Shown: positions 15,965-24,322, numbered from the stretch's first letter. The stretch is 64,000 nucleotides of DNA from Bacillota bacterium (GCA_023415235.1 JAEZLP010000008.1:46130-110129), one strand, 5' to 3'. Notes: generated from the sequence alone by a model not told the origin. Program-made: numbers and translations.

Positions 15965-15978
15965 AGAACATATGTTCT
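15965..15978 (-). promoter_or_regulatory. LexA/SOS box upstream of dinB
   Basis: AGAACATATGTTCT is a perfect 14-bp palindrome matching the Gram-positive LexA consensus GAAC-N4-GTTC. It sits about 80 bp before the dinB start, in promoter position. Confidence 0.88.
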
Positions 15979-16003
15979 TTTGCAACAGAAAAGATGTTCC
16001 AAA

Positions 16004-16036
16004 AATAGAAAAATCCCGCCGGAATCCCGGCGGGGT
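16004..16036 (-). terminator. Intrinsic terminator of the DUF1848-EFR1-AGT-like operon
   Basis: CCCCGCCGG/CCGGCGGG stem followed on the minus strand by ATTTTTCTATTTTT, 55 bp after the stop at 16093. Confidence 0.87.
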
Positions 16037-16092
16037 TCACTCTCGCTCTTCATGAAGTCCTTCTCGCATAACTTGACATGTTTTGAGTGGAA

Positions 16093-16551
16093 TTACAGCT
16101 CCATCAGCTTTTGTTCATAATCCTTTACGAAATATTTCTTTCCCTTCTGTATGACGGTGTGTCCTTCCTCTTCCAGCAGCGCTTTCTGTCCGTCAATGCC
16201 TCCGGGATATTTTTCATTCAGCTCTCCGTTCGTCTTCAGGGTTCTCCAATAGGGTGTTTCATCCTTTTGCCGCTCTACGGAGGCCCCTGCGACAATATTG
16301 ATGAAAATCCCCGCGGTAAGAGGACAGGTATAATCTGCGCCGTGCTTCCGGGCCAGATAATTTCTGATTGCATCCGCTGTAATCAGCTTTCCGCAAGGCA
16401 CTTTCCTCATGATTTCGTCATAGGCAAGGGGCGGGGCGATGAGCATTCTGCTGCCGTGGTACCTTGCAATGGCTTTCGGATCCGTTACATCAACAATTTC
16501 CGGCATATTTTTGCTGTCATTGAGTTTTTCATTAAAAGTTTTCTTTGCCAT
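16093..16551 (-). CDS. Alkyltransferase-like protein (MGMT DNA-binding-domain family)
   Basis: 152 residues. The central part resembles the C-terminal domain of O6-alkylguanine-DNA alkyltransferases: winged-helix start DEIMRKVPCGKLITADAIRN, then YTCPLTAGIFINIVA where the active-site PCHRV loop is expected, and the following YWRTLKTNGELN segment (compare WHRVVNSKG). Cys76 of the TCP could be the acceptor or the protein may only bind lesions, as the alkyltransferase-like proteins do. Third gene of a tight operon with an EFR1 ferredoxin (21 bp upstream) and a DUF1848 protein. Confidence 0.78.
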   Translation of the reverse strand: MAKKTFNEKLNDSKNMPEIVDVTDPKAIARYHGSRMLIAPPLAYDEIMRKVPCGKLITADAIRNYLARKHGADYTCPLTAGIFINIVAGASVERQKDETPYWRTLKTNGELNEKYPGGIDGQKALLEEEGHTVIQKGKKYFVKDYEQKLMEL

Positions 16552-16572
16552 TTGTTCAAACCTCCGATTATG

Positions 16573-17376
16573 TTATTCCGACATGGGTTCTGAATGTTGG
16601 ACAAGTTTTTCCAGTTTGTCGATTTCGGGGTGGTGATATCTGCCTCTCTTCACTGTTCCCTTTCCGAATTGTATCGCACGCTCAGGGCATCGGTGGATGC
16701 AGGCCAGGCACTGGGTACAGGCCTTTCCCCATACCGGTCTGCCGTCGACCTTTATGGTATGGACCGGACAGATTCTTTCGCAGCGTCCGCAGCCGGTGCA
16801 ATTCTCATCGGCAAAAAAGCTCCTGGTACTCAATGCAAAGGTGTTGAACAGCGGATTGATCACCGCTGTCTTCAGCCCGGGAAGCTTGCCCGGCATGGTC
16901 AGATTCACGTTGGTCTGCCGTTTTTCGATCACCTTGTTTATTTCGGAAAGCATCAGCTCCGCCGCCTTCAGCTTTTCCGCTTCCGCGTCGGCGGGCTCCA
17001 CATCAAACCCCACGATATAGTTGCTGGGCATCCGGAGGCTGAACGCGCTGTCCAGGGCAAGCCCCTTCGCCGCCAGCGCTTTTCTGACTATTTTTGTGGT
17101 ATTGCCCTCTTCGTCTGCGCAGGTGTTCAAGGAAAAGACATAAGGCCTGCCTTTGATCTCCAGCCTTTTGATAAAATCAAGCACCATCCGGGGCGGACCC
17201 CATGCGAAAACCGGAAAGGCAAAGCCCAGGAGTTCATTCTCTTTCAATTCATATTCATAGGAAGCCTTCTGCAGGTCCATCAGCTTGGCGATGGAGTACA
17301 GCCGGTCTCCCTGGGCCTCCGCGATGCTTGCGGCTGCGTACAGGGAATTCCCCGTCCCGGAAAAATAAAAAATCAT
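16573..17376 (-). CDS. EFR1-type flavodoxin-ferredoxin fusion
   Basis: 267 residues. An N-terminal flavodoxin-like domain with the FMN phosphate loop FSGTGNSLYAA (residues 5-15) is joined to a C-terminal 2x[4Fe-4S] ferredoxin (CTGCGRCERICPVHTI and CTQCLACIHRCPERAI). Such proteins relay electrons from reduced donors to a partner enzyme in the cytoplasm. It sits 12 bp after the DUF1848 gene, whose cysteine triad needs a reductant, so it is the likely electron donor for that protein. Start preceded by AGGAGGTGTTTTT. Confidence 0.88.
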   Translation of the reverse strand: MIFYFSGTGNSLYAAASIAEAQGDRLYSIAKLMDLQKASYEYELKENELLGFAFPVFAWGPPRMVLDFIKRLEIKGRPYVFSLNTCADEEGNTTKIVRKALAAKGLALDSAFSLRMPSNYIVGFDVEPADAEAEKLKAAELMLSEINKVIEKRQTNVNLTMPGKLPGLKTAVINPLFNTFALSTRSFFADENCTGCGRCERICPVHTIKVDGRPVWGKACTQCLACIHRCPERAIQFGKGTVKRGRYHHPEIDKLEKLVQHSEPMSE

Positions 17377-17387
17377 AAAAACACCTC

Positions 17388-18320
17388 CTATTTAACGTGA
17401 AACAGTGACAGCTGTTCCAGCTTCTGTGACGGCGCGGTTCTGTCCGTAATGATTTCCGCTCCCTTCGGGAATCCGGTCAGCAGAGGCGAGCGAGGATCAT
17501 GCTCCTTCCTCCTCCGGCTCAACGCTTTCTCGCTGGTCACCGCGTAGCAGTAGGTACAGCCGTTTCCGCAGGTATTGTAGGCTCCGATATCGATGCTTTC
17601 AATACAGCCGCAGGCGGGGCGCTGGCCCGCATCCTTTTTCGATTTGATGGGAGCGCCGATCAGCTTTTCCACCTTTTTACCGTCGATACAGCTTGCGTGT
17701 TCAATTCCAAAACCGCTCAAGTCGATCTCCTCGGCGCAGGAGAACACGGGCAGCCCATATTGTCCTGCGATTCCAGATATGAATCCGGCAGTTTCAAGCA
17801 TCTCGCTGCCGGAAAGCGTATCGGTCCGATTCCTTGTATGAGCATATTCGTCAACAAAGCTGATAATGCATCGTTCCGTATATTCGTGAAGCTCCCTGCA
17901 CAGCTTTTCAAACTGTTCTGCAATCCATCCGGCAGAATACGGTTCGCTTTTCAGAATGGGATCGAATCTCCAGTCCACACGTTCAGGGCCCAGCTTCTCG
18001 CTGAGCCGTTTGAAGGTGTCGACGACCACCTGTTTTTCGGGCAGATGCCGCTCGAGATCCGGGCCGTATGCCGTAACCGTAAACTGAAAATAGTAGGTGT
18101 AGCCCATTTCATCGATCAGCGGAAGACTGCTCATCATGGGAGCCGGGTTCTTCGTCCAGAACACGATGCAATCCACATTCCGGGGAGACAGCTCCACTCT
18201 TCCCAGCCTATTTGCGTTTCTAGGATTTTGGAGCAGCGCATAACCTTCCCGCAGCCGGTTCAGGAACCATTCCGAATAAAAGCAGGGGATGTCGGATCGC
18301 CTGCTGGCACTGATGATCAT
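17388..18320 (-). CDS. DUF1848 protein, radical-SAM-like iron-sulfur enzyme
   Basis: 310 residues from the ATG at 18320 (MIISASRRSDIPCFYSEWF), preceded by GAGGAGAAAAGAA; longer frames lack support. The family core is clear: RREGYA-like RLREGYALLQNP, VELSPRNVDCIVFWTKNPAP, YYFQFTVTAYG, RVDWRFDPIL. The C-terminus has the cysteine triad C-x3-C-x2-C at residues 251, 255 and 258 (YNTCGNGCTYCYA) plus a CGC pair; the DUF1848 family is described as carrying a C-terminal cluster like the N-terminal cluster of radical SAM enzymes. First gene of the operon with EFR1 and the alkyltransferase-like gene. Substrate unknown. Confidence 0.88.
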   Translation of the reverse strand: MIISASRRSDIPCFYSEWFLNRLREGYALLQNPRNANRLGRVELSPRNVDCIVFWTKNPAPMMSSLPLIDEMGYTYYFQFTVTAYGPDLERHLPEKQVVVDTFKRLSEKLGPERVDWRFDPILKSEPYSAGWIAEQFEKLCRELHEYTERCIISFVDEYAHTRNRTDTLSGSEMLETAGFISGIAGQYGLPVFSCAEEIDLSGFGIEHASCIDGKKVEKLIGAPIKSKKDAGQRPACGCIESIDIGAYNTCGNGCTYCYAVTSEKALSRRRKEHDPRSPLLTGFPKGAEIITDRTAPSQKLEQLSLFHVK

Positions 18321-18397
18321 TTCTTTTCTCCTCGTATATGGAAGATGGTTCCATAATATCATAAATAATCCCGGCAATAAAGTGATTTGAGTCATAT

Positions 18398-18437
18398 CAA
18401 AAGGCCGCCGAAGGTTCAGTCTTCGGCGGCCTTTGTA
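18398..18437 (-). terminator. Strong intrinsic terminator after the M20 hydrolase
   Basis: Perfect 14-bp stem AAAGGCCGCCGAAG/CTTCGGCGGCCTTT with a 7-base loop, followed by TTGA on minus and GTAATT on plus. It insulates the M20 gene from the DUF1848 operon. Confidence 0.9.
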
Positions 18438-18463
18438 ATTGATCCGATTTCTTTGTCTTTTAT

Positions 18464-19726
18464 TTATTTCTTGTCTGCTTTCAGAACAGCGTTCAGCATT
18501 ACGCTTGCGCCTTCGGTACAGGATTCAACAGGAGTGAATTCCGGTTCGCAGTGGCTGTGTCCGTCCTTGGAAGGAACGAAGATCATGGTGGTAGGCATCA
18601 TATAGGATGCGAACTGTGCGTCATGTCCCGCGCCGCTGTTGATGTACTGGTTGGAAGCGCCAAGTTCGTCTGCGCTTTCCTTAACAAAGCCGACCAGTTC
18701 CTTGTCGAAGTACACTGTGTCACGCTGCCAAGCCATTTCAACTTCACATCTGCATCTTGCCCATTCCTTCTTTTCCAAGCTCTTGACGATATCGAGAACC
18801 TTGGCTCTGAGTTCAGGATCCTCGTGTCTTACGTCGATGGAGAAGTCGACCATATCAGGAATTACTGTGTGTACGTTCGGATGGCAGAGGATTTCACCTG
18901 TGGTGTAAACCAGTTCCGGTCTGCCCAGCTTGTCGATTTCTTCGTGGAGGTAGCAGAGAGCCTGAGCCGCTGCATGTAAAGCATCCTGTCTCTTGTGCAT
19001 AGGAGTGGTTCCAGCATGGTCGGACTGTCCGAAGAATCTGATTCTGTAGTTGAACATTCCAAGTACGCAGGTAACAACGCCAACGTCTTTTCCGGCATCT
19101 TCCAGAATCGGTCCCTGTTCGATATGAAGCTCAAACATAGCCATGTAGTCATTCGGGTTCAGTCTGTTCTTTTCGTCTCCCTTGTATGGGCTCTTGGCCA
19201 AAGCTTCGCCGAATGTAGTGGTCTTGTCCAGAACACTCTTGGAATTCAGCATATCTTCCTTCTTGAATTTCTTTGCGATTTCAGGAGGCAGATAGTCATA
19301 GCAGACAACGCCGGAGGACATCATTGCAGGCGGATAAAGGGAGCCTTCCTCGTTTGTCCAAATCATTGCAGTGATCGGATGTCTGTGAGGAATTTTGTTT
19401 GCAGCAATGGTTTCAAGAACTTCCATCGCACCGATAACGCCTAAGATACCGTCATAGTTTCCGCCGTTTCTTACGGAGTCGCAGTGGGAAGCCATTACGA
19501 TTCTCTTCAGGCCCGGTTCGGAACCCGGAAGAGTTGCATACATATTGGCCATGTCGTCAGTTTCGATCGTAGCTCCGATTGCTTCCATCCTCTTTTTGAA
19601 ATAGTCTCTTGCCATATGAGCTTCCGGGGAAAGGGAGTATCTGGTGATTCCGCCATGACCAGCGTCACCGAATTTACTGAATGTAGTGATTTTTTCATTC
19701 ATTCTGTCTTTGTCACAAGTGAACAT
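18464..19726 (-). CDS. M20-family Zn-dependent amidohydrolase (N-carbamoyl-amino-acid hydrolase / ureidopropionase type)
   Basis: 420-residue cytoplasmic metallohydrolase. Metal-ligand motifs are in order: ASHCDSVRNGGNYDGILG (His, Asp), WTNEEGSLYPP (Glu-Glu, catalytic base and ligand), ELHIEQGPILED (His) and a C-terminal SGAGHDAQFAS (His). The ELHIEQGP motif and the DHAGTTPMHKRQDAL loop are hallmarks of the beta-ureidopropionase/allantoate amidohydrolase/N-carbamoyl-L-amino-acid hydrolase branch rather than peptidases. With PreTA in the same window a role in reductive pyrimidine breakdown is attractive, but hydantoin or ureide use is equally possible. Confidence 0.85.
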   Translation of the reverse strand: MFTCDKDRMNEKITTFSKFGDAGHGGITRYSLSPEAHMARDYFKKRMEAIGATIETDDMANMYATLPGSEPGLKRIVMASHCDSVRNGGNYDGILGVIGAMEVLETIAANKIPHRHPITAMIWTNEEGSLYPPAMMSSGVVCYDYLPPEIAKKFKKEDMLNSKSVLDKTTTFGEALAKSPYKGDEKNRLNPNDYMAMFELHIEQGPILEDAGKDVGVVTCVLGMFNYRIRFFGQSDHAGTTPMHKRQDALHAAAQALCYLHEEIDKLGRPELVYTTGEILCHPNVHTVIPDMVDFSIDVRHEDPELRAKVLDIVKSLEKKEWARCRCEVEMAWQRDTVYFDKELVGFVKESADELGASNQYINSGAGHDAQFASYMMPTTMIFVPSKDGHSHCEPEFTPVESCTEGASVMLNAVLKADKK

Positions 19727-19990
19727 AATACTTACACTCCTTTATTATATATTTGATTTATTAATAAAAAATCAACAAGTTTAAAAGAAAGGGCTTCTTC
19801 CAAGTCTTATTATAACACTGATTTTGTCAAAATGTTACTAGTTTCGTAAAAAGAGAAAAAAAAGAGAATTTTTCGACTCTTCCTTCATTTAACCAATAAA
19901 AGCATACCGCTTTTTGCTTATGCATGTCAAGCAGTCTTTTCCCCCTTTTGTTTATTGAAATATTCTGAAAACGTTCCATTTTCCCCTTCG

Positions 19991-20644
19991 TTACTCCTGC
20001 GAAAGCTCCTGTTCCACCATCCGGACAAATTCGTCCCACCGGTCTTCCGAAAGCAGGATATCCGGGCAGTGCTTTCCGGAAAAATCCTCATGCTTTTTTA
20101 CCATTTCAAGCTTGAGATCATAGGCCTGAAGCAACATGGCGGTGAGCTTTGCCGTATTTTTCAAGGTCTTTTCGTAGTCGTTCTCCGGGTTGATGCACAT
20201 TTCAATGCCGATTCCGGAAAGGTTTCCTCCGTCCTTTTGCAGTCCGTCTCCGGCATGAAACGCGATTTCATTGTCCGGAATATGATAGTAAATCTCGCTG
20301 TCGTCCACGGTATAGTGCCAAGATTTTTGCAGATTGTCAGCTTCCTTGTGCAGATAATTGTTATGGGAGGCCGCATCGGCATTTCGGCCGGGATTTCCCG
20401 TTTCATGAATGACGACATACTTAATCTTCCTCAACTGGCCGGGGCGCCCCATGGTATCCTTCGGGACAAAGTCCGTTATGACGGGAATTTCTCCCACCTG
20501 GTCCACCTGTTCCCGAAGCTCCGTGGGTTTGCTGTTGATATAAAAGGAAATCGCAATGATGACTGCCGCTGTGGCAGCTGCCACAATCGTCAGAAAAATC
20601 GCCATTCTTCGTCTGTTAATCCGGACTCTCTTCTTATGCCCCAT
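19991..20644 (-). CDS. Membrane-anchored N-acetylmuramoyl-L-alanine amidase (Amidase_2)
   Basis: 217 residues with a basic start and one transmembrane helix (about residues 14-36), so the enzyme domain faces outside. The Amidase_2 zinc site is visible: KYVVIHETGNPG (His), SWHYTVDDSEIYYHIPDNE (His, with the usual Tyr/Ile pattern), and KHEDFSGKHCPD near residue 190. It cleaves peptidoglycan stem peptides from the glycan. The gene lies alone between the M20 hydrolase and the BtuFCD-type cluster; the preceding 264-bp gap (19727-19990) shows no gene. Confidence 0.9.
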   Translation of the reverse strand: MGHKKRVRINRRRMAIFLTIVAAATAAVIIAISFYINSKPTELREQVDQVGEIPVITDFVPKDTMGRPGQLRKIKYVVIHETGNPGRNADAASHNNYLHKEADNLQKSWHYTVDDSEIYYHIPDNEIAFHAGDGLQKDGGNLSGIGIEMCINPENDYEKTLKNTAKLTAMLLQAYDLKLEMVKKHEDFSGKHCPDILLSEDRWDEFVRMVEQELSQE

Positions 20645-20716
20645 TTTACCCCTCTTTATCCATCTTTATTATTGATCCCATTGCAAGACGCCGATATTCA
20701 TCCCTCGTACCCGGTG

Positions 20717-21475
20717 TCACTCCTCCCATTGACTGAACATTTTTTTCATCCACTGCGGAACGTCCATGGAATACGCCTTCATTAGATTTTCTCTGGTCAG
20801 AACCTCTTCAACCGGCCCGAAAGCCAAACGCTTTCCGCTGTCGAGGAGCAGGGCGTGGGTTCCGTACGCTTTTGCCATGCTCAGATCATGAACAACGGAG
20901 ATCACCGCCCGTCCTGTATGACGAATCCAGCTCCCGACCAACTCAAAGATTTGTTTTTGGTAGATCAGGTCCAGATGGTTCGTAGGCTCGTCAAGAATCA
21001 GAAGACGCGGATCCTGAGCAAAAATTTGGGCCAGAAAAGTACGCTGGAGTTCTCCTCCCGAAAGGGTAAGCACAGACTGATTTTTGAGGGACAGGATTCC
21101 CGTCTGTTCCATGGCCTCCGTGATCTTTTTATTGCTTTCCCCGTCCAGCTTTGAAAAAATTCCCGGAGCGTAAGAATACCTTCCCAGCTTCACAACCTCC
21201 TCCACGGTAAAGGAGTAGCCGACAAAGTGATACTGCATCAGAACTCCCAGCAGCTTTGCGCGGTCCACCGGCTTGCATCCGGCAATATCGATCCCCTCAA
21301 AAAGGATGCTGCCTGTATACGGGACGCCCTGGGAGATTGCATTGACAATCGTGCTTTTTCCTGCCCCGTTGGGGCCGACAATCATGAGCCACTGCCTTTC
21401 TTTCACCGGAAAGCTGACCTGGTCCACAATCAAATGGTCCCCTATTTTTACCGTCAGATTTTTTACCTCCAGCAT
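20717..21475 (-). CDS. btuD: Cobalamin ABC transporter ATP-binding protein (BtuD-like)
   Basis: 252-residue cytoplasmic ATPase of the FecE/BtuD group. Walker A GPNGAGKST (about residue 37), Q-loop MQYHFVGYSF, signature LSGGELQRTF, Walker B RLLILDEPTNHLD and switch His in SVVHDLS are all intact. It follows the permease gene by three bases. Assignment to B12 rather than iron rests on the cobalamin riboswitch at the head of the operon. Confidence 0.92.
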   Translation of the reverse strand: MLEVKNLTVKIGDHLIVDQVSFPVKERQWLMIVGPNGAGKSTIVNAISQGVPYTGSILFEGIDIAGCKPVDRAKLLGVLMQYHFVGYSFTVEEVVKLGRYSYAPGIFSKLDGESNKKITEAMEQTGILSLKNQSVLTLSGGELQRTFLAQIFAQDPRLLILDEPTNHLDLIYQKQIFELVGSWIRHTGRAVISVVHDLSMAKAYGTHALLLDSGKRLAFGPVEEVLTRENLMKAYSMDVPQWMKKMFSQWEE

Positions 21476-21478
21476 CTG

Positions 21479-22510
21479 TCATCTTCCCTTTCTTTTAAAA
21501 TAGAAAATATAAACGAAAACGATGGAGCCTACAAAGGATGTGATGACGCCGATGGGAAGCTCCCGGGGACTCAGCACCACACGGCTGATCAGGTCAGCCA
21601 GCATGAGAAATACCGCGCCGGAAAACAAGGAGGCTGGCAGCAGCTTTTTATGATTGGGGCCCACCAGCATCCGGGTGATGTGAGGAATCACCAGCCCCAC
21701 AAATCCAATGCTTCCCGCGACGGAAACGCTGACTCCGATCAGCCCGGCAACTGCAATGAGAATCATAAATTTAACCTTTTTAACATTTACGCCGATATGC
21801 CTTGCGTTATGCTCCCCAATTGCAAAGGCGTTCAGCTCCTGGGCATGGGACAGGATCACCGTGCCGAATAGAAGCAGAGCTGAAAGCAGGAGCAATGCAT
21901 TGCCGTAGCTGCTTCCCGCCATAGATCCCATAGTCCAGAATACGATGGTTTTTACTTTTTCTCCGGCAAACACAGTGATAAAGCTGACGATGCTGTTTGA
22001 AAACATGGAAAATATCACACCGATCAGGATGATCGTGTAGGTGGAGAGGGTGAAATCAAGCTTATACGCAAGGGAAAGAATCAGGATCAGAGACAGAAAC
22101 GCAAAGGCCATCGCCATCGCCACGGTACCGGCTCCCGATAGAATTGATAGATCGGCGCCCAAGGTAATTGCAAGCACTGCGCCCAAAGAGGCCCCGGAAG
22201 ACACGCCGATCGTTGTTCCGTCCGCCAGGGGATTTTGAAGAAGTCCCTGCATGGCAGCTCCGCAAAGGGCCAGCGCCGCCCCTTCCAGGGCAACGCAGAT
22301 CACTCTGGGCAGCCTGACAAGCAGGATGACAGACTCGGACAAGTCCTCCTCCATGGGAATATTGAAAAGTGTACCAAGCATGGCTGACAGAACCTCTCTC
22401 AGAGGGATATTCACGCTTCCGACGGAGATGCACAGGAAGAAAACCGCCAGCACGGCAGCTCCAAACGCAAGATATTCCGTTGTCCCAAAGCTGTCTTTTT
22501 TATATTTCAT
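21479..22510 (-). CDS. btuC: Cobalamin ABC transporter permease (BtuC/FecCD family)
   Basis: About 343 residues with nine to ten hydrophobic helices; FecCD-family landmarks are RLPRVICVALEGAALALCGA near residue 65, PLADGTTIGVSSGASLGAV, and the ATPase-contact region with HNARHIGVNVKKVK and the conserved GLVIPHITRMLVGPNHKKLL. The start is placed at ATG 22510 (MKYKKDSFG), overlapping the binding-protein stop by 11 bases; ATG 22525 is an alternative. The much longer frame to 22606 lies inside the previous gene and is not used. Confidence 0.92.
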   Translation of the reverse strand: MKYKKDSFGTTEYLAFGAAVLAVFFLCISVGSVNIPLREVLSAMLGTLFNIPMEEDLSESVILLVRLPRVICVALEGAALALCGAAMQGLLQNPLADGTTIGVSSGASLGAVLAITLGADLSILSGAGTVAMAMAFAFLSLILILSLAYKLDFTLSTYTIILIGVIFSMFSNSIVSFITVFAGEKVKTIVFWTMGSMAGSSYGNALLLLSALLLFGTVILSHAQELNAFAIGEHNARHIGVNVKKVKFMILIAVAGLIGVSVSVAGSIGFVGLVIPHITRMLVGPNHKKLLPASLFSGAVFLMLADLISRVVLSPRELPIGVITSFVGSIVFVYIFYFKRKGR

Positions 22511-23456
22511 CGTTCTGATTTCCATCGTAAACAAAAGAGTAGAACTCCAAGGCCGCTTTGGCGATCCTGGGTCCGGGTCTTGTAATCTCATCGGAATCCG
22601 CCACATAAATTCCGTTGTTTTTTACTGCCTTCAAATTTTGCCAGCCTTTTCTGTTCATGATTTCCGCTTTTTGTCCCGGTTCCGGTCCATAGCTCATCGG
22701 CACCGCCACAATGAAGTCCGGGTTTCTTTCAAGAACCTGCTCCTGAGAGATCTGCCCCCATCCTTCCACATCGGAAAACGCATTCTCAAGTCCTATTATT
22801 TTTGCTATCTCATCCATAAAGGTGCCGGATCCAGCGGCCCATAGTCCATACTCCAAGGGGGAAACCTCAAAATAGACAGTCTTCACTTTCTCTGAGCTTT
22901 TCACCGGCTTGATCTGATCAAAGGTGTTCTTGAGCTCTGCGATGAGCTCTTTTGCTTCGTCGTCTCTGCCCGTCGCTTTTCCGATGATCTCAACTGCAAT
23001 GTAAATATCTTCGATCTTTTGAGCATCGGTGACCAGAACCTGAATTCCTGCCTTTTTCATAGCGTCGATCTGCTGCTCCGGCTGGCCCATATTGCTCATG
23101 ATGACCAGTTGCGGCTGCAGTGCGATAATCTGTTCCACATTGGTGTCGTTGCCGGACTGAACCGCTTTCAAAGAAAGAATCTCTTCCGGGTAGTCGCAGT
23201 ATTCGCCTCGTCCCACAAGCGTATCCCCGGCGTTCAGAGCATAGAGAATCTCACAGTCCGCAGGTGTAAGGCTGACAATCCGATCCGCCGGTTTTTCTAA
23301 AACAACCTTCTGGCCGATCATATCAATGATTTCAATCCCTTCCCCGTCTTCCGCGGGAAGGTCGTTCCGGCCGGCGCAGCCGGAGGAAGTCATAATCAAT
23401 GCAAGCAGCAATACAAAGATCAATTCAGGCTTATGCCGTTTTAATATCTTCCTCAT
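22500..23456 (-). CDS. btuF: Cobalamin-binding lipoprotein (BtuF-like)
   Basis: 318-residue substrate-binding protein of the periplasmic-binding PF01497 class. It has a signal with lipobox ending at Cys27 (MTSSGCAGR). The two lobes joined by a long helix are indicated by RIVSLTPADCEILYALNAGD, GEYCDYPEEI, NVEQIIALQPQLVIMSN and the C-terminal lobe VEGWGQISQEQVLERNPDFI. Captures corrinoid outside the membrane for BtuCD. First gene after the riboswitch and its terminator. Confidence 0.92.
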   Translation of the reverse strand: MRKILKRHKPELIFVLLLALIMTSSGCAGRNDLPAEDGEGIEIIDMIGQKVVLEKPADRIVSLTPADCEILYALNAGDTLVGRGEYCDYPEEILSLKAVQSGNDTNVEQIIALQPQLVIMSNMGQPEQQIDAMKKAGIQVLVTDAQKIEDIYIAVEIIGKATGRDDEAKELIAELKNTFDQIKPVKSSEKVKTVYFEVSPLEYGLWAAGSGTFMDEIAKIIGLENAFSDVEGWGQISQEQVLERNPDFIVAVPMSYGPEPGQKAEIMNRKGWQNLKAVKNNGIYVADSDEITRPGPRIAKAALEFYSFVYDGNQNDEI

Positions 23457-23479
23457 ATTTCTCCCCCGTAGTGTTTCTC

Positions 23480-23514
23480 AAAAACAAAAACTGCTCCCCG
23501 CGGAAGAGGAGCAG
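23480..23514 (-). terminator. Riboswitch expression platform: intrinsic terminator
   Basis: CTGCTCC/GGAGCAG stem with GC-rich inner pairs, followed on the minus strand by TTTTTGTTTTTG. It lies between the cobalamin aptamer and btuF, so ligand-bound aptamer most likely allows this hairpin to form and stops transcription. Confidence 0.88.
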
Positions 23515-23569
23515 ACGTTATGATACAAATGATAAATCAAAAGCGCATTCTCATCCCCAGGAGTTTTTT

Positions 23570-23730
23570 TGTGCGGCCAGGTCTCCCGACTCAGCTTCAT
23601 CCTACTTTGGCGCCTTCCCGTCCTGTGACAGTGGTCCATTGCCATTTCGTCCGCTTCACGGTTACTGGGATAGTCCGGAAATTTCATCCGCGTTCCCTCG
23701 GCATCTGTGATGCCTGCATAAAATGCAACC
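23570..23730 (-). promoter_or_regulatory. Cobalamin (AdoCbl-type) riboswitch aptamer
   Basis: On the minus strand the conserved landmarks occur in order: GATGCCGAGGGAAC near the 5' side, the B12-box-like ACCACTGT (23635-23628) within CCACTGTCACAGGACGGG, GAAGGCGCC, and the 3' AGTCGGGAGACCTG preceding GCCGCAC. This is the classic cobalamin element. An AT-rich promoter-like stretch (TATGATATAGTAT) lies just upstream near 23745. It should repress btuFCD when corrinoid is plentiful. Confidence 0.95.
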
Positions 23731-23868
23731 GCACTTTGGATATACTATATCATACTATATATTTTATGAAAAGCCGTTATATTAAAGTTGATCCATATTT
23801 TAAAAGATATACAGATTTCAAAAATCTGATCTAAATTTTAAAAGCGGATTCATGTTTCAGCAGCCATA

Positions 23869-24270
23869 TCAAGAACCGAAAAACCGTCTGATTTCGATTT
23901 CTGCGTTTTCCGGTGAATCGGAACCGTGAATTACGTTTTCCGTGGTGGATCGGGCATAATCGCCCCGGATGGTTCCCGGAAGAGCCTCTTCAAATTTCGT
24001 CGCTCCCATGAGCATCCGCATTCCCTGAATCACATTTTCTCCTTCGACGATCATACCCCACACCGGTCCGGACATCATATAGTTCTCCATATGGGGATAG
24101 AAAGGCCTATCCGCCACATGGGCGTAATGCTCCCTCAGGACCTCCCTGTCCAGATTCATGATCTTGATTGCCGTGATCCGGTATCCCTTTGATTCGATCC
24201 GATCGATAATCTTTCCGGCAAGCTTCCGTTCCACCGCATCGGGTTTCAGCATAATGTAGGTTCTTTCCAT
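23869..24270 (-). CDS. ndk: Nucleoside diphosphate kinase
   Basis: 133-residue housekeeping enzyme that passes phosphate from NTPs to NDPs through a phospho-histidine. His115 in ENVIHGSDS is the active site; MLKPDAVERK at the N-terminus and HYAHVADRPFYP (Kpn-loop region) are typical. Full length for the family. The gene follows the acyl-CoA ligase by 52 bp and may be co-transcribed with it; Ndk regenerates ATP from AMP/ADP pools used by such ligases. Start preceded by AGGAGGGGTAAC. Confidence 0.97.
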   Translation of the reverse strand: MERTYIMLKPDAVERKLAGKIIDRIESKGYRITAIKIMNLDREVLREHYAHVADRPFYPHMENYMMSGPVWGMIVEGENVIQGMRMLMGATKFEEALPGTIRGDYARSTTENVIHGSDSPENAEIEIRRFFGS

Positions 24271-24322
24271 GTTACCCCTCCTGTTACTCTCGATTTCTGA
24301 ATATCTTTGCCGTTATTGCCGT

